64,000 bases of DNA from positions 604,501-668,500 of the forward strand of contig JAJGOT010000241.1 of the NCBI GenBank assembly GCA_022457155.1, read 5' to 3'. The notes beneath the pieces were generated by a model. The model did not search any database. It was not told the DNA's origin and worked only from the letters and a program-made list of their open reading frames with translations. Position 1 is the first letter of the stretch. Each line of letters starts with the position of its first letter. Origin of the DNA: Cladopsammia gracilis. Taxonomy: Eukaryota; Cnidaria; Anthozoa; Scleractinia; Dendrophylliidae. This document shows positions 1-8,705 of the stretch, in pieces. The position numbers were made by a program, and so were the translations under genes.

Positions 1-197
1 GTCTTTTTGAACTTCTATTTCTTTTTTAGCTTAGGTAAATTAAAATCATGGTTTTATCAGATTTTTGAAGCAAATTATGTTCAAGGGACGTGCAAGTTAA
101 CCACGTTTTGTGACTGAAGGACGCTTAAATTTGCATTTCACACCCAACAGGTGTGAAATGGGGCAGGAGCTAAGCCTTTTATACCGGAACTTCGTGT
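1..197. mobile_element. right part of a TTAA MITE (copy A)
   Basis: Matches 39933-40126 almost base for base. There the complete 350-bp element (39777-40126) is flanked by TTAA and has ~20-bp inverted ends around a GGTATAAAAG core. Here the left end lies outside the window; the right end is followed by TTAA at 198-201. No coding content. Confidence 0.7.
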
Positions 198-278
198 TTA
201 AGATTGAGCTATTTTGATGGCTTGACAGTATAGAAAACTCAGATTAAAGGTATTGAATGCCAAAAGTAGTTTGGGGAA

Positions 279-284
279 CATGCT
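279..284. repeat. Polinton target-site duplication, left (CATGCT)
   Basis: CATGCT directly precedes the AGTAGTTAGG end and is repeated directly after CCTAACTACT at 20158-20163. The uninterrupted site with a single CATGCT is seen in the duplicated block at 40206-40211. Confidence 0.97.
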
Positions 285-989
285 AGTAGTTAGGAAAATA
301 CATTCTCTAGAGCACCTCCCAAGGTACTATTTCCACATATTTTTATAATAATTCCCGATATCCATTTTTTTAAAAATTCCCAAAGTACATTTTTCTATCA
401 TTTTCTTGCGAATCCCTGTCATAGCTTTTTGATTTTAAAGGGAAATCAAGACCTAATTAATTACTGTAATTTTTTGTATTATTGGAATATTTCTTATGGA
501 AAAAAAAGTTTTTTTAAAGGGAAATAATTAAAATTTATACGGTAACTCTTGTTTATATCGTTGTTTTTCTATTTATTTAAGAGAATCAAAAAAAAGTCTA
601 ATAAAAATATTCTTAAATAAACGGTTTTACTTAATACTTAAAATTTATTTCTGTATAAAATCTATTTAATATCCTTATTGTGTTTAGTCTAAAATATTAA
701 ACGGGGAATAAAGGTTTTTTTAAATTGAAATAAAAGAAATCGAAGAAATTGAAAAAAATTCAATCACTTAAAAAAAATTACAGAAAATATAATAAATTCT
801 TGAAATGCTTTAAATTTCAAAAAAGGTATGGCTCGCTCGCCCTTCGGGCTCGCTCGCGGGATTCGCAAGAAAATGATAGAAAAATGTACTTTGGGAATTT
901 TTAAAAAAATGGATATCGGGAATTATTATAAAAATATGTGGAAAAAGTACCTTGGGAGGTGCTCTAGAGAATGTATTTTCCTAACTACT
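285..989. repeat. left terminal inverted repeat, itself palindromic at both ends
   Basis: Reverse complement of 19455-20157. Its outer 132 bp (285-416) recur inverted at its inner edge (858-989) with about one mismatch, so the repeat begins AGTAGTTAGG and also ends CCTAACTACT. Between the arms lie 441 bp, including a GC-rich block (829-857) with a direct repeat of GCTCGCTCGC in otherwise AT-rich DNA. The small open frame across 828-1022 is a by-product of this repeat. Confidence 0.95.
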
Positions 990-1033
990 TCGGTGGAAGG
1001 CATTCTTAGATGTTTAAGATAAACCAACTTTTC

Positions 1034-1058
1034 AACCAAAACCAAAACCAAAACCAAA
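1034..1058. repeat. ACCAAA tandem repeat inside the left TIR border
   Basis: About four copies of ACCAAA just inside the left inverted repeat. No matching array lies inside the right repeat, so it marks one end only. Function unknown. Confidence 0.8.
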
Positions 1059-1229
1059 TTTTTAACCAAATGGTTAATTTATGGGTTACTTTGTGAATGG
1101 TTAAAAGTTATCACGTGAGTATAAATTGTATCTAAGATTTCATAATTTAACACCTGCTTTCACTTCATGGAAGGTTGTAATTAAAATAACAGCGTGAAAT
1201 AAAAAACAAGTCTGGTTTTAATTAATTTC

Positions 1230-1748
1230 TTACGTCTTAAACTTTTTATTGTATTTCTTTTCAATCTTCGATGAAGTAGGTGTTAATTCTATCATTTCTT
1301 GATCTAAAAGTTTCATATCAGATATAAATTTCTGATAATCGAATTCACCACCTCTCATTGCTGTTCGTAAATTAGTCAACACTTTTTCATAAGTTGTAAA
1401 TCCAAATTTAACCATATCTAATTTACCTTTGTAATTTTTCATTTCATGATATGTTTTTATTATTATTCCAGCTCCAGTTAAAACACTTAAAATAATAGGG
1501 TTTAAGGTTATTCCACCTGTTATTACACCAACTGAAGCTAGTAACACAGACGAAATATTCATAATATAATTTATTTTTTTATATTTACTTTGACTGTTTT
1601 TATATATCCATGTTTTTTTATGATAAAAAGAGTATAAATCCTTTAATTGTTGGATTTTCTCAAGATCTAAAGTTGAAGAAATATGATTAAATTCGAATAT
1701 ATCTTTTTGTTCTTTGTGTCTTAATGATTTTATTCTTGTGATTGTCAT
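1230..1748 (-). CDS. putative two-helix membrane protein
   Basis: 172 residues. Residues ~62-98 form two adjacent hydrophobic segments with a glycine-rich turn, flanked by charged helices. The C-terminal half is helical with a conserved-looking stretch around residues 118-155. The plan (cytosolic helix, hairpin of two membrane helices, long soluble helix) resembles SLATT-like proteins, but this is only a resemblance in layout. Starts at an ATG preceded by the TATAAATAAAA motif shared by other genes of the element. It is the last gene of the minus-strand structural block, next to the fibre-like genes. Function unknown. Confidence 0.6.
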   Translation of the reverse strand: MTITRIKSLRHKEQKDIFEFNHISSTLDLEKIQQLKDLYSFYHKKTWIYKNSQSKYKKINYIMNISSVLLASVGVITGGITLNPIILSVLTGAGIIIKTYHEMKNYKGKLDMVKFGFTTYEKVLTNLRTAMRGGEFDYQKFISDMKLLDQEMIELTPTSSKIEKKYNKKFKT

Positions 1749-1763
1749 TTTTATTTATAATGT

Positions 1764-2870
1764 TTATAATAAACTTTTACTGAATACAAGAGTAAATGTA
1801 ATATTGTTAACATTTACAATTTGATCAGTTCCCCTTTTATTAATCGCAATCCAAAAATGACTTGTTCGAGTTAATGGAAAATTGATATTTCTAAAATATT
1901 GATGATCATTTCCATTAATTGAAGATAAAGTTTTTGAATTTCTACTATCAGATACTTTCAATGTTATATAAAAATATCGACTTGAAACATGTAATTCAGT
2001 AAAGAAACAATCTATTGATTCCAATTTACAATTGAATGGTATATATAAAGAAGTTGATATTGAATTGAAAAATAGATGGTTATTTGATTTTGATTTATTA
2101 AAATAAGCAGTTATAAAAAAATAAGATCTTAATGATTTCAAAAAAGATAAACTAACAGGTTGATCATCTTTTGTTGGATTTTTAATACTAATATCATGAT
2201 TATTCATATTAATATCTGTTTCCATCACCATTTTCTGATTTTCAAAAATAAAAGGAGAATCATAAACACTTGATTCAACATCATTAACATAATTTTTTAC
2301 TCCATAAATAATTAAATAAGCTTGTGCTTGTACTAATGGTGTAGTTTTTGATGCATCACAATGTAAATCAACAAAAAAATATTCAGGTGGGGAAATTTTA
2401 TATTTATGCATATGAATAATAGATCTAGTATATCCTTCTTTTTGAAAAATTTTTGTTGTTTGTTGACCAATATTTAAACTTGTTGAAGTAGCATTAACAC
2501 TAACATTATCCATAGTAACAGGAAAAAATTCTATACATATAGTATATTCTCCTTCTGGTATTTTATACATATTAAAACTTATTCTGGAAACATATTTTTG
2601 ATTAAAATTTATATGAAGAAGTAAATCATAAGCTTTTTTGTTAAAAATATGTGGACTTCTAGCAAAATCATTAATACCAGTTACAGTAATATTACTTTCT
2701 GATGAACTTTCATTAACATTCTCCATTAAATATCTGAATTCATCTTTTGGATGAGAGGATGCTGAGATATGAGATTTATTTACATAATTTTCTAAATATG
2801 AAACATTTACTGCAGAATTTTTTTCACTTGAAACTGGAGTTGCTAAATTAGTAATCTTTTTATTATTCAT
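1764..2870 (-). CDS. fibre-like protein, distal part
   Basis: 368 residues. The N-terminus carries the repeat NNKKITNLATP typical of trimeric fibre shafts in phages and some virus-like elements; the rest is beta-rich without repeats, as in a receptor-binding head. Homologous shaft sequence continues upstream of the ATG as far as the stop of the 2933-4117 gene, in the -1 frame relative to that gene. This could be an independent gene, or the distal half of one longer fibre broken by a one-base change near 2933-2940. Presumed virion surface protein. The joined form is not reconstructed here. Confidence 0.6.
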   Translation of the reverse strand: MNNKKITNLATPVSSEKNSAVNVSYLENYVNKSHISASSHPKDEFRYLMENVNESSSESNITVTGINDFARSPHIFNKKAYDLLLHINFNQKYVSRISFNMYKIPEGEYTICIEFFPVTMDNVSVNATSTSLNIGQQTTKIFQKEGYTRSIIHMHKYKISPPEYFFVDLHCDASKTTPLVQAQAYLIIYGVKNYVNDVESSVYDSPFIFENQKMVMETDINMNNHDISIKNPTKDDQPVSLSFLKSLRSYFFITAYFNKSKSNNHLFFNSISTSLYIPFNCKLESIDCFFTELHVSSRYFYITLKVSDSRNSKTLSSINGNDHQYFRNINFPLTRTSHFWIAINKRGTDQIVNVNNITFTLVFSKSLL

Positions 2871-2932
2871 ATTTAGATCAATATTTGTAGGATTACTTAA
2901 TTTATGAAGATCTAATTGATGTATTTGATTAT

Positions 2933-4117
2933 TTATTTTACAGTTTCTTGATCTACATATTGTTTATTAGCTGCATGTTTATAATATGTAGGAATTGCTA
3001 AATTAGTAATCTTTTTATTATTCATATTTAGATCTTTATCTGCAGGATTACTTAATTTAGTATCTACATATTCTTTATTTGCAACTTCATGATCAAATGT
3101 AGGTAATTTTGATAAATTAAATATTCGATGATTATTAATATCAATATCATTTTCCATTGGAGAGACTTCTTTACGTGATAAGAAAATATTCTTTACATCA
3201 TTATAGGAAACTAAATTGTTATAATTTTGTGTTAAATAACTAAAATTTTGTTGTTTACTTTGTTCAACATTATAAAGTTCTTTCAAAATAATATTTGCAC
3301 TTATATTTTGCGTATGAGGAATACCACTAATTCTTCCATCAACATATGCTTTATTAGCTGCATCTTTATCACTTCTTGGAGTTGTTAAATTTATTATTCT
3401 TGTATTTTTTGCATCATAATATCTACCTCCATTTAATGTTAAAAAAATACTTTTCCCATAAAACAAAGAAAAGGCATCATTATCACCTGCTGTTTGAATA
3501 TTTGTTATAGAATGATAATTCATATCAAGATGATCTTCCATTGGATTTTCTTCTTTACGATTTAAGAATATATTATTTGCATCATTATAAGAAATTAAAT
3601 TATTTTGATTTTTATCTAAATAGTTATAATTTTGAGGTTTACTTTGTCTAACATTAAAAAGTTCTTTCAAATCTATATCTTTAGTAACTTCATGAGTATG
3701 TGGAGGTACATTAGGATGATATTTCTTCAAAGTAATCATATTTACAGCTGATAAATCATTATTTTCATCTGTATCCATATTTGTAATTAATTTTCGATTC
3801 ATTTCAATTCCTCCAGGACGAATTATATTATTTCCTCCTAAATCAAGATGACCAGTCATATGATTTGTGCCACTAACAAGAATAACATCAGTAGGATTTG
3901 GTTTTGTTGCTAACCCAGTATCAAGTTGATGTTTAGTTATAGCATCAGAAGAATTAATACCTTCTCCAAGATTTACTAATCGTTTTTGTTCAATATCGTA
4001 ATTATTATCACCATCCAATTTCATTCCTGTATTTGCATGTATTTCTTGACTGACTTGTCTAATATATTCATTGATATCAATATTAGTGTATTGATTGATA
4101 TTATTGAATATTCCCAT
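2933..4117 (-). CDS. fibre-like shaft protein
   Basis: 394 residues with several degenerate shaft repeats (pattern: D-NMN-KITNL--P---DAANK-YVD), each followed by a short linker, plus two longer repeats around residues ~145-215 and ~265-330 (LKELYNV.QSK..NY, then a VSPMENDIDIN-type stretch). Such repeats form triple beta-helix or coiled-coil shafts in tail and capsid fibres. Starts at an ATG behind an AT-rich TATAAAATAAAAA motif. Ends at TAA 2933-2935 with similar repeat sequence continuing in the -1 frame into the next gene. A role in attachment is inferred from repeat type only. Confidence 0.65.
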   Translation of the reverse strand: MGIFNNINQYTNIDINEYIRQVSQEIHANTGMKLDGDNNYDIEQKRLVNLGEGINSSDAITKHQLDTGLATKPNPTDVILVSGTNHMTGHLDLGGNNIIRPGGIEMNRKLITNMDTDENNDLSAVNMITLKKYHPNVPPHTHEVTKDIDLKELFNVRQSKPQNYNYLDKNQNNLISYNDANNIFLNRKEENPMEDHLDMNYHSITNIQTAGDNDAFSLFYGKSIFLTLNGGRYYDAKNTRIINLTTPRSDKDAANKAYVDGRISGIPHTQNISANIILKELYNVEQSKQQNFSYLTQNYNNLVSYNDVKNIFLSRKEVSPMENDIDINNHRIFNLSKLPTFDHEVANKEYVDTKLSNPADKDLNMNNKKITNLAIPTYYKHAANKQYVDQETVK

Positions 4118-4131
4118 TTTTTATTTTATAA

Positions 4132-4758
4132 TTATATTTTTTCATCAAAATTCTTAGTAACTGATTTTTGTTCTTTATCTAAAAACAAGAATTCATAAGG
4201 TCTAAGTTTATTAAAAAGATTTGGATCAATCAAATTTTCTTTTGCAATAAGATTCAAATGATTTTTACTCACAGGTGGATATAATATCATATGAGAACAA
4301 TTTAATCTTAATTTTGAGGGTACATCATAATAACTCTGACTTAGATAAATAGGGCTGATACCATGATGTCTTCCATCAGTATAATGATTTGCTATTTTTT
4401 TCTGAATTCCATCTGTAGCATTAACAAGATCGTCAAATACAACAATTTTTCTATTATCTTCTGGATATTCTGTTGTTTCCATTATATCTTCTGGAAATTC
4501 TAAAACATCATATCCAACTTTTTCACTAATTCGAGACATTATTTTTTTAAGATCTTGTAATTTTTCTTGATTATGATTAGGACCATAATAATAAATTTTA
4601 TCATAGTAAACTAATGGGGATCTTATCATATGCATTAGAGTATTTGTTTTTCCACAACGGGTTTGACCAGCAATAAGCATTCTATAATCTTCATCTAAGA
4701 AATCACATAGTTTTTTAGACTTTATTTTTTGATTCGAATCGTAATTTGGGATTTTCAT
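4132..4758 (-). CDS. FtsK/HerA-type genome packaging ATPase (A32-like)
   Basis: 208 residues. Walker A GQTRCGKT at residues 31-38, Walker B VVFDDL at ~106-111, and a downstream GRHHGISPIYLSQS stretch that fits the arginine and polar sensor region of virus packaging ATPases. Length and gene position beside the capsid block match Polinton ATPases, which pump genome into capsids. The gene is short but contains the complete core. Start ATG lies behind TTATAATAAAAA. It is divergently arranged with the plus-strand gene at 4841, with about 80 bp between them as a shared promoter region. Confidence 0.92.
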   Translation of the reverse strand: MKIPNYDSNQKIKSKKLCDFLDEDYRMLIAGQTRCGKTNTLMHMIRSPLVYYDKIYYYGPNHNQEKLQDLKKIMSRISEKVGYDVLEFPEDIMETTEYPEDNRKIVVFDDLVNATDGIQKKIANHYTDGRHHGISPIYLSQSYYDVPSKLRLNCSHMILYPPVSKNHLNLIAKENLIDPNLFNKLRPYEFLFLDKEQKSVTKNFDEKI

Positions 4759-4840
4759 ACTTTTTTTATTATAATGCTAGATAATTGAAATAAAATTAAA
4801 TGTTATTTTTACAAATAATTATATAATCTTATAATAAAAA

Positions 4841-5296
4841 ATGAATTTAGAAAATGTCAAAAAGTATGCAGATTCAGAATATAAAGGATATAAAATATCT
4901 AAAGCTGTTACTGCAGCTAAAAATGAAGTGAAAGACAAAGGTCAAATCCGTGATGTTGTTATGAGTGAATATTTTAAGACATTAAGAGAACCATTAAAAG
5001 AAACTATTGTTGAACAACAGAAGAAGACAGATGAAAAACAGGATAAAATAATTGAGCAGTTGAAAGAAAATCAACTTGCTTTGACTGGACAGATGATGCA
5101 AAATCAAAAAGCTATAAAAGAGGGTATACAAGATATTTATACATTAAACCAAGAATTACCTCAATATCAACCAGAAGATGAACCTTCTACATCAAAATCT
5201 TTAGTGGATACTGATACTCAAACTGAAGAAAAAAAAAACCTTCAACATATGATTTGGATAAAGAACTTAATAACAAAGAATCAATTGATATATTAG
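4841..5296 (+). CDS. coiled-coil N-terminal part of a two-frame structural protein
   Basis: 151 residues in the zero frame, highly charged and helical (residues ~45-110 coiled coil, Q/K/E rich). The last ~18 residues after the slippery site look unlike the rest. The coding quality moves to the -1 frame at A_AAA_AAC (5233-5239), after which the next open frame runs to 6069. The full product is therefore probably made by -1 frameshifting, or the zero-frame stop is due to one missing A in the A10 run. ATG preceded by TTATATAATCTTATAATAAAAA. Function unknown, presumably virion-associated from context. Confidence 0.65.
   Translation: MNLENVKKYADSEYKGYKISKAVTAAKNEVKDKGQIRDVVMSEYFKTLREPLKETIVEQQKKTDEKQDKIIEQLKENQLALTGQMMQNQKAIKEGIQDIYTLNQELPQYQPEDEPSTSKSLVDTDTQTEEKKNLQHMIWIKNLITKNQLIY
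5233..5239 (+). promoter_or_regulatory. -1 frameshift slippery heptamer A_AAA_AAC
   Basis: In the reading phase of the 4841 gene the codons are GAA AAA AAA AAC, so A AAA AAC is exactly in phase. After a -1 slip, translation enters the frame that stays open to 6069. No convincing stem-loop follows within 10 nt. The site lies in an A10 run, so a one-base indel is the alternative. Confidence 0.6.
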
Positions 5297-6069
5297 AAAA
5301 ATATGGTTATGAATTACCATCAAAATACTTGGAGAAAGATAGTGAAGAAATTTTTCAAAAAATTGAAGATAGTGAAAAAGAAATCAAAGATTTAAAAATC
5401 AAGAATGTAGCTGATATTGAAATAGATAATATAGGTAGATTAATAGTTAAAGCTAAAGCAACAAATCCTAAACCAGAAACTATTGAAAGAGTTAAAAAAT
5501 TTAAAATTTTTAATAAATTTGAAAAAAGATTAGAAATGATATTAACAAGTCGTGGATTAAAAACAGGACAACAAGCTTCAGGTATTCGAAGATATAAACA
5601 ACCAAGAAGAAATGCTTATAAAATTCAAAATAATCAATATGGTGGATTAATGATTGATTTACCAAACTTAATGAAAAATTTAAAACTGAATGCTTATCGT
5701 GGTGGTAAATTAATCTATGAAGCAGATGCTGATAAATCTCTTATAAGCCTATTAACAAAGAGATACAATCCTAAAACAAAATATTCAATGAATGCAGTAA
5801 AAATCTTTAATGATTTAAATATGCTAAGTAATATGCCACCTCATAAATCATCAGGAAAATCTAAAATGGTCGGATCAAGTGTTACTTATTATCAAGATCC
5901 AAAAGAATTAACAGATAGATTAAAGGTATTAATTGGCTCAATAGCTGCTGGAAATAATTCACCAGTTATAAGAAATGATATTTCACAAATCAATGATGAA
6001 TTATTAAGAATAGAAGCGATTGATAAAAAATTACATGAAAAAATGTATAATAAATGGGTAAAGTCTTAG
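5239..6069 (+). CDS. C-terminal domain of the two-frame protein (resembles DUF8207 family)
   Basis: About 276 residues in the -1 frame relative to 4841-5296. Its first in-frame ATG is about a third of the way in (codon at ~5536), inside conserved-looking sequence, so it depends on the upstream frame for its start. The C-terminal half has YGGLMIDLPNL, a DKSLISLLTKRYNPKTKYS stretch and AGNNSPVIRNDISQINDEL, which I recall as the conserved core of an uncharacterised invertebrate transposon/virus family (DUF8207, from memory). Ends in a 12-bp hairpin shared with the integrase 3' end. Role unknown. Confidence 0.6.
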   Translation, partial: PSTYDLDKELNNKESIDILEKYGYELPSKYLEKDSEEIFQKIEDSEKEIKDLKIKNVADIEIDNIGRLIVKAKATNPKPETIERVKKFKIFNKFEKRLEMILTSRGLKTGQQASGIRRYKQPRRNAYKIQNNQYGGLMIDLPNLMKNLKLNAYRGGKLIYEADADKSLISLLTKRYNPKTKYSMNAVKIFNDLNMLSNMPPHKSSGKSKMVGSSVTYYQDPKELTDRLKVLIGSIAAGNNSPVIRNDISQINDELLRIEAIDKKLHEKMYNKWVKS

Positions 6070-6098
6070 ATTTTAATACTTCAATTAGTATTAAAATC
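6069..6098 (+). terminator. 3' hairpin between convergent genes
   Basis: Perfect 12-bp inverted repeat GATTTTAATACT / AGTATTAAAATC with a 6-nt loop, directly after the stop codon. The same TTTTAATACT...AGTATTAAAA stem occurs at the integrase stop (11829-11857). It probably marks transcript ends of the plus-strand genes, like the hairpin rule known in mimivirus and virophage mRNAs. Confidence 0.7.
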
Positions 6099-6123
6099 AA
6101 AAAAAAAAAGATTATATAACTTT

Positions 6124-7446
6124 TTATGCTTTTATAAGCATTTTTCCAGATGAAGTGTATAATTCAATTTCTTTTTCATGTAAAACCAATGCGTTAATTG
6201 TATAATTACTTCCTGGAGCATCATTTAACTCATATCTAAAAGTTAGTGAAACAACACCATCTTTAACATCTTCATCTTGATTTCTAAGATCAAAATATAA
6301 CATCCCAAAAAGATTTTTGAAATTTGTTCTATTAATTATTGGTCCACTTAGTAAATCATTATAAGCTGAAGAATATGACATTAATGTTCTATAAAGTCTC
6401 GATTCCTCTTTTGATGTCATTTCCAATTGAGGATAATATATACTGTTATTTATTTCTAATTGAGCTCTAGTAAAATGACGACCACCTGTACCAATACTGA
6501 ATGTTTTAAAAGTGAAAATATTTTGTATCTGATTTCCATAACTTGCTGTAGGTACCACCCATATGAAAACATGTCTTGGTCTTCTAATTCCTGTAGTTAT
6601 ACGAAAGTAGCTCTGAGTTGATGTTGTTTGTAATATTTCACTATGTTCTCTCAAGTAAGTCCACTTTTTTGGTTTTAAATAATTATCAAGATACAACTTC
6701 ATTCCTTCTCCATTAAAAATAATTTTTGGACACCATAATCGTAAATTAGTGATGATAACTTTTGAATCTGGAGCATCAGTACTATCCCTAAAAACAATAT
6801 TATTATCATCTTCTAATTTTAATAAAATATTCATTTTGATATTAGGATGAAGATTATTTTTAAAAGCTGCAAAATAACTATATAAATTCAGAGGAATTGA
6901 AAAAACAGTTTCACTTGCACCATCTGTTAATTTTTTCCGTTCACCAAACCCTTCATTATATAAAACTCTTAATTCTTTATCAGCTAATTGTTTCCGTGGT
7001 TCTGCAGTTCCTGTAGATGTATCTAAATAGAAAAATTGATCTTTTCCAATTGTATCTGCATAACTTTTAGTATATTTCAAAAGAGATAAAACATTTGATG
7101 TTTCATTAGCTCTTGTATTATTATATACAGTTATTCCATTACATTCAACTTGGATTTCATTGATGAAAGTATGACCATTAGTTGTGGTACAAAAATTTGC
7201 AGTAGCATCAGTTCCTGCTGTTATTCCAGTTCCATCATCAAGTTTAACAAGTTTAAACTTAACTTCTAAATAAGCATTATACCAATCAATTGGATTAGCT
7301 TCTGATGAATTATCAACTGTGAATCTATAATTATCCTTTACTTGTCTAGCATTATTTGGAACATTAGCATTCAATGGTGTTTCCAAATCATAATATGTAT
7401 ATTCATATCTCCTTACTAAATTCGGGCTTCTAAAATTTCCATTCAT
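6124..7446 (-). CDS. major capsid protein (double jelly-roll type)
   Basis: 440 residues, the expected length for a Polinton capsomer protein. Characteristic features are the N-terminal LETPLNA...VKDNYRFTVDNS region, FINEIQVECNG near residue 93-103, the second-barrel start RRPRHVFIWV near 285-295, and a beta-rich C-terminus. Polinton-type MCPs form trimeric capsomers with a double jelly roll. The open frame is intact. ATG preceded by TTATATAATCTTAAAATAAA, nearly identical to the motif before 4841. Lies upstream of the core protein, penton and protease genes in the same orientation. Confidence 0.9.
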   Translation of the reverse strand: MNGNFRSPNLVRRYEYTYYDLETPLNANVPNNARQVKDNYRFTVDNSSEANPIDWYNAYLEVKFKLVKLDDGTGITAGTDATANFCTTTNGHTFINEIQVECNGITVYNNTRANETSNVLSLLKYTKSYADTIGKDQFFYLDTSTGTAEPRKQLADKELRVLYNEGFGERKKLTDGASETVFSIPLNLYSYFAAFKNNLHPNIKMNILLKLEDDNNIVFRDSTDAPDSKVIITNLRLWCPKIIFNGEGMKLYLDNYLKPKKWTYLREHSEILQTTSTQSYFRITTGIRRPRHVFIWVVPTASYGNQIQNIFTFKTFSIGTGGRHFTRAQLEINNSIYYPQLEMTSKEESRLYRTLMSYSSAYNDLLSGPIINRTNFKNLFGMLYFDLRNQDEDVKDGVVSLTFRYELNDAPGSNYTINALVLHEKEIELYTSSGKMLIKA

Positions 7447-7474
7447 TTTATTTTAAGATTATATAAAATTTTTT

Positions 7475-7912
7475 TTAAAGAAGATCTTTATAAACATCTT
7501 TGACATAAGAATATTTATCATTATTTTTTTGTAAAAGTTTAACAATTTTTTCACCTTTATTTTCTTTCGGTGGATTTTCTTTTTGTGGTATTACATAATC
7601 TTGAATTTCAGGAATAAGATCTTCTGGTATAGTTTCAATTTCAAGTTTCTTCTCTTTCTTTTTTGATGATTTAGGTTTAGGTTTAAATTTATCATAAATC
7701 GTTTCACCAATTAATTGTCCAGTTTTCTCACCAATCTTTTCAGAACCTTTTTCTACAAATTTTTCTGCTGCTTTTGAAGCAAGTTTAGATGCAGTTTTTC
7801 CAGTAAGTTTAGCTCCAATATTACTCAATACATCAAAAACACCACCACCTTTTGTCTCTGTATCTGTATAATAATCTTCACCAGTATCATAATTTCTTAT
7901 TCGTCTTTCCAT
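7475..7912 (-). CDS. small virion core protein (adenovirus pX/pVI-like)
   Basis: 145 residues. Residues ~22-70 carry GGGVFDVLSNIGAKLTG followed by an Ala/Lys amphipathic helix (KLASKAAEKFVEKG), then a basic KPKPKSSKKKEKK stretch and an acidic/proline tail. Gly-rich start, amphipathic helix and basic patch are typical of adintovirus and adenovirus core or membrane-lytic proteins (pVI/pX-like). Located between MCP and the penton gene, as expected. ATG behind TGTATAAATAAAA. Confidence 0.7.
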   Translation of the reverse strand: MERRIRNYDTGEDYYTDTETKGGGVFDVLSNIGAKLTGKTASKLASKAAEKFVEKGSEKIGEKTGQLIGETIYDKFKPKPKSSKKKEKKLEIETIPEDLIPEIQDYVIPQKENPPKENKGEKIVKLLQKNNDKYSYVKDVYKDLL

Positions 7913-7930
7913 TTTTATTTATACAATTTA

Positions 7931-8692
7931 TTATTTTCTTTCACCAATAACAACAGTCAAACTTATATCAATATCATTCAAATCAACTTCTCTATCTTGG
8001 TCATCTGTAATATAAAATTTCACTTCAAAAATTTCATTTCTATTCATTCTATTCCATAAGTAATTTATAGGTTGAATTTCAAATGGTAATGATCTTGTTT
8101 TTGTATTAGTTGAAAATGTATATAATACATTTGATCGTTTTCCTGAGATAATACTATCAGATAATAAACTAGTTCTAATATATAAATTATCAATATCATT
8201 ACTAATATTAGGAAAATTCTTTCCATATGCACTTTTCTTTAAAACTTTCTTTTCAAATCCTAATAATTTACCAAAATTACCACTATTAGAAAAATCAATG
8301 TAATAATTTTCATTAAGAGCAATAAATACTTTATATGTTGTAAGATCAAAAAGTATATTAATACCATAATTTTCTGTATTTCCAAGTTTACCAATTCTTT
8401 TTTGAATAAGAGTATTTATATCTTGATAATCATAAATACCTGATGGAAATACAATTGTTATATAATTTTTACCTTTATCTTTTGATATTTTTAATTCATT
8501 GTTTTGATATTCAGGTCTAATATTATGCCAACTAGCAGTCATAGAAAGATGGTCTAATGCTAAATAATGAGTAGTGTTTGGATCCAATTTCAATTCAGGA
8601 GTAAATTTTAGAGTAAAATTACCTGGTTTATTTGATGGATTTTGTTTTTTAGCATCAAGACTTTTAAAAACTAATACTCTATTCTGAATCAT
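7931..8692 (-). CDS. minor capsid (penton) protein, single jelly-roll
   Basis: 253 residues, beta-rich. N-terminal VFKSLDAKKQNPSNKPGNFTLKF, then LDPNTTHYLALDHLSMTASWHNI and FPSGIYDYQDINTLIQ, a pattern seen in Polinton penton proteins that fill the icosahedral vertices. Length and location in the MCP-core-penton-protease block agree. Intact, with ATG behind TTAAATAAA. Confidence 0.82.
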   Translation of the reverse strand: MIQNRVLVFKSLDAKKQNPSNKPGNFTLKFTPELKLDPNTTHYLALDHLSMTASWHNIRPEYQNNELKISKDKGKNYITIVFPSGIYDYQDINTLIQKRIGKLGNTENYGINILFDLTTYKVFIALNENYYIDFSNSGNFGKLLGFEKKVLKKSAYGKNFPNISNDIDNLYIRTSLLSDSIISGKRSNVLYTFSTNTKTRSLPFEIQPINYLWNRMNRNEIFEVKFYITDDQDREVDLNDIDISLTVVIGERK

Positions 8693-8705
8693 TTTATTTA
8701 ATATC

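Noticed and set aside
828..1022. Open frame of 64 codons in the left TIR
   Set aside because: It is a translation of the TIR arm and its GC-rich direct repeat; no family features and no promoter motif.
1034..1058. CRISPR-like repeat array
   Set aside because: Units are adjacent 6-mers with no spacers; the other arrays in the window (48613-49135, 30369-30418) also lack spacers.
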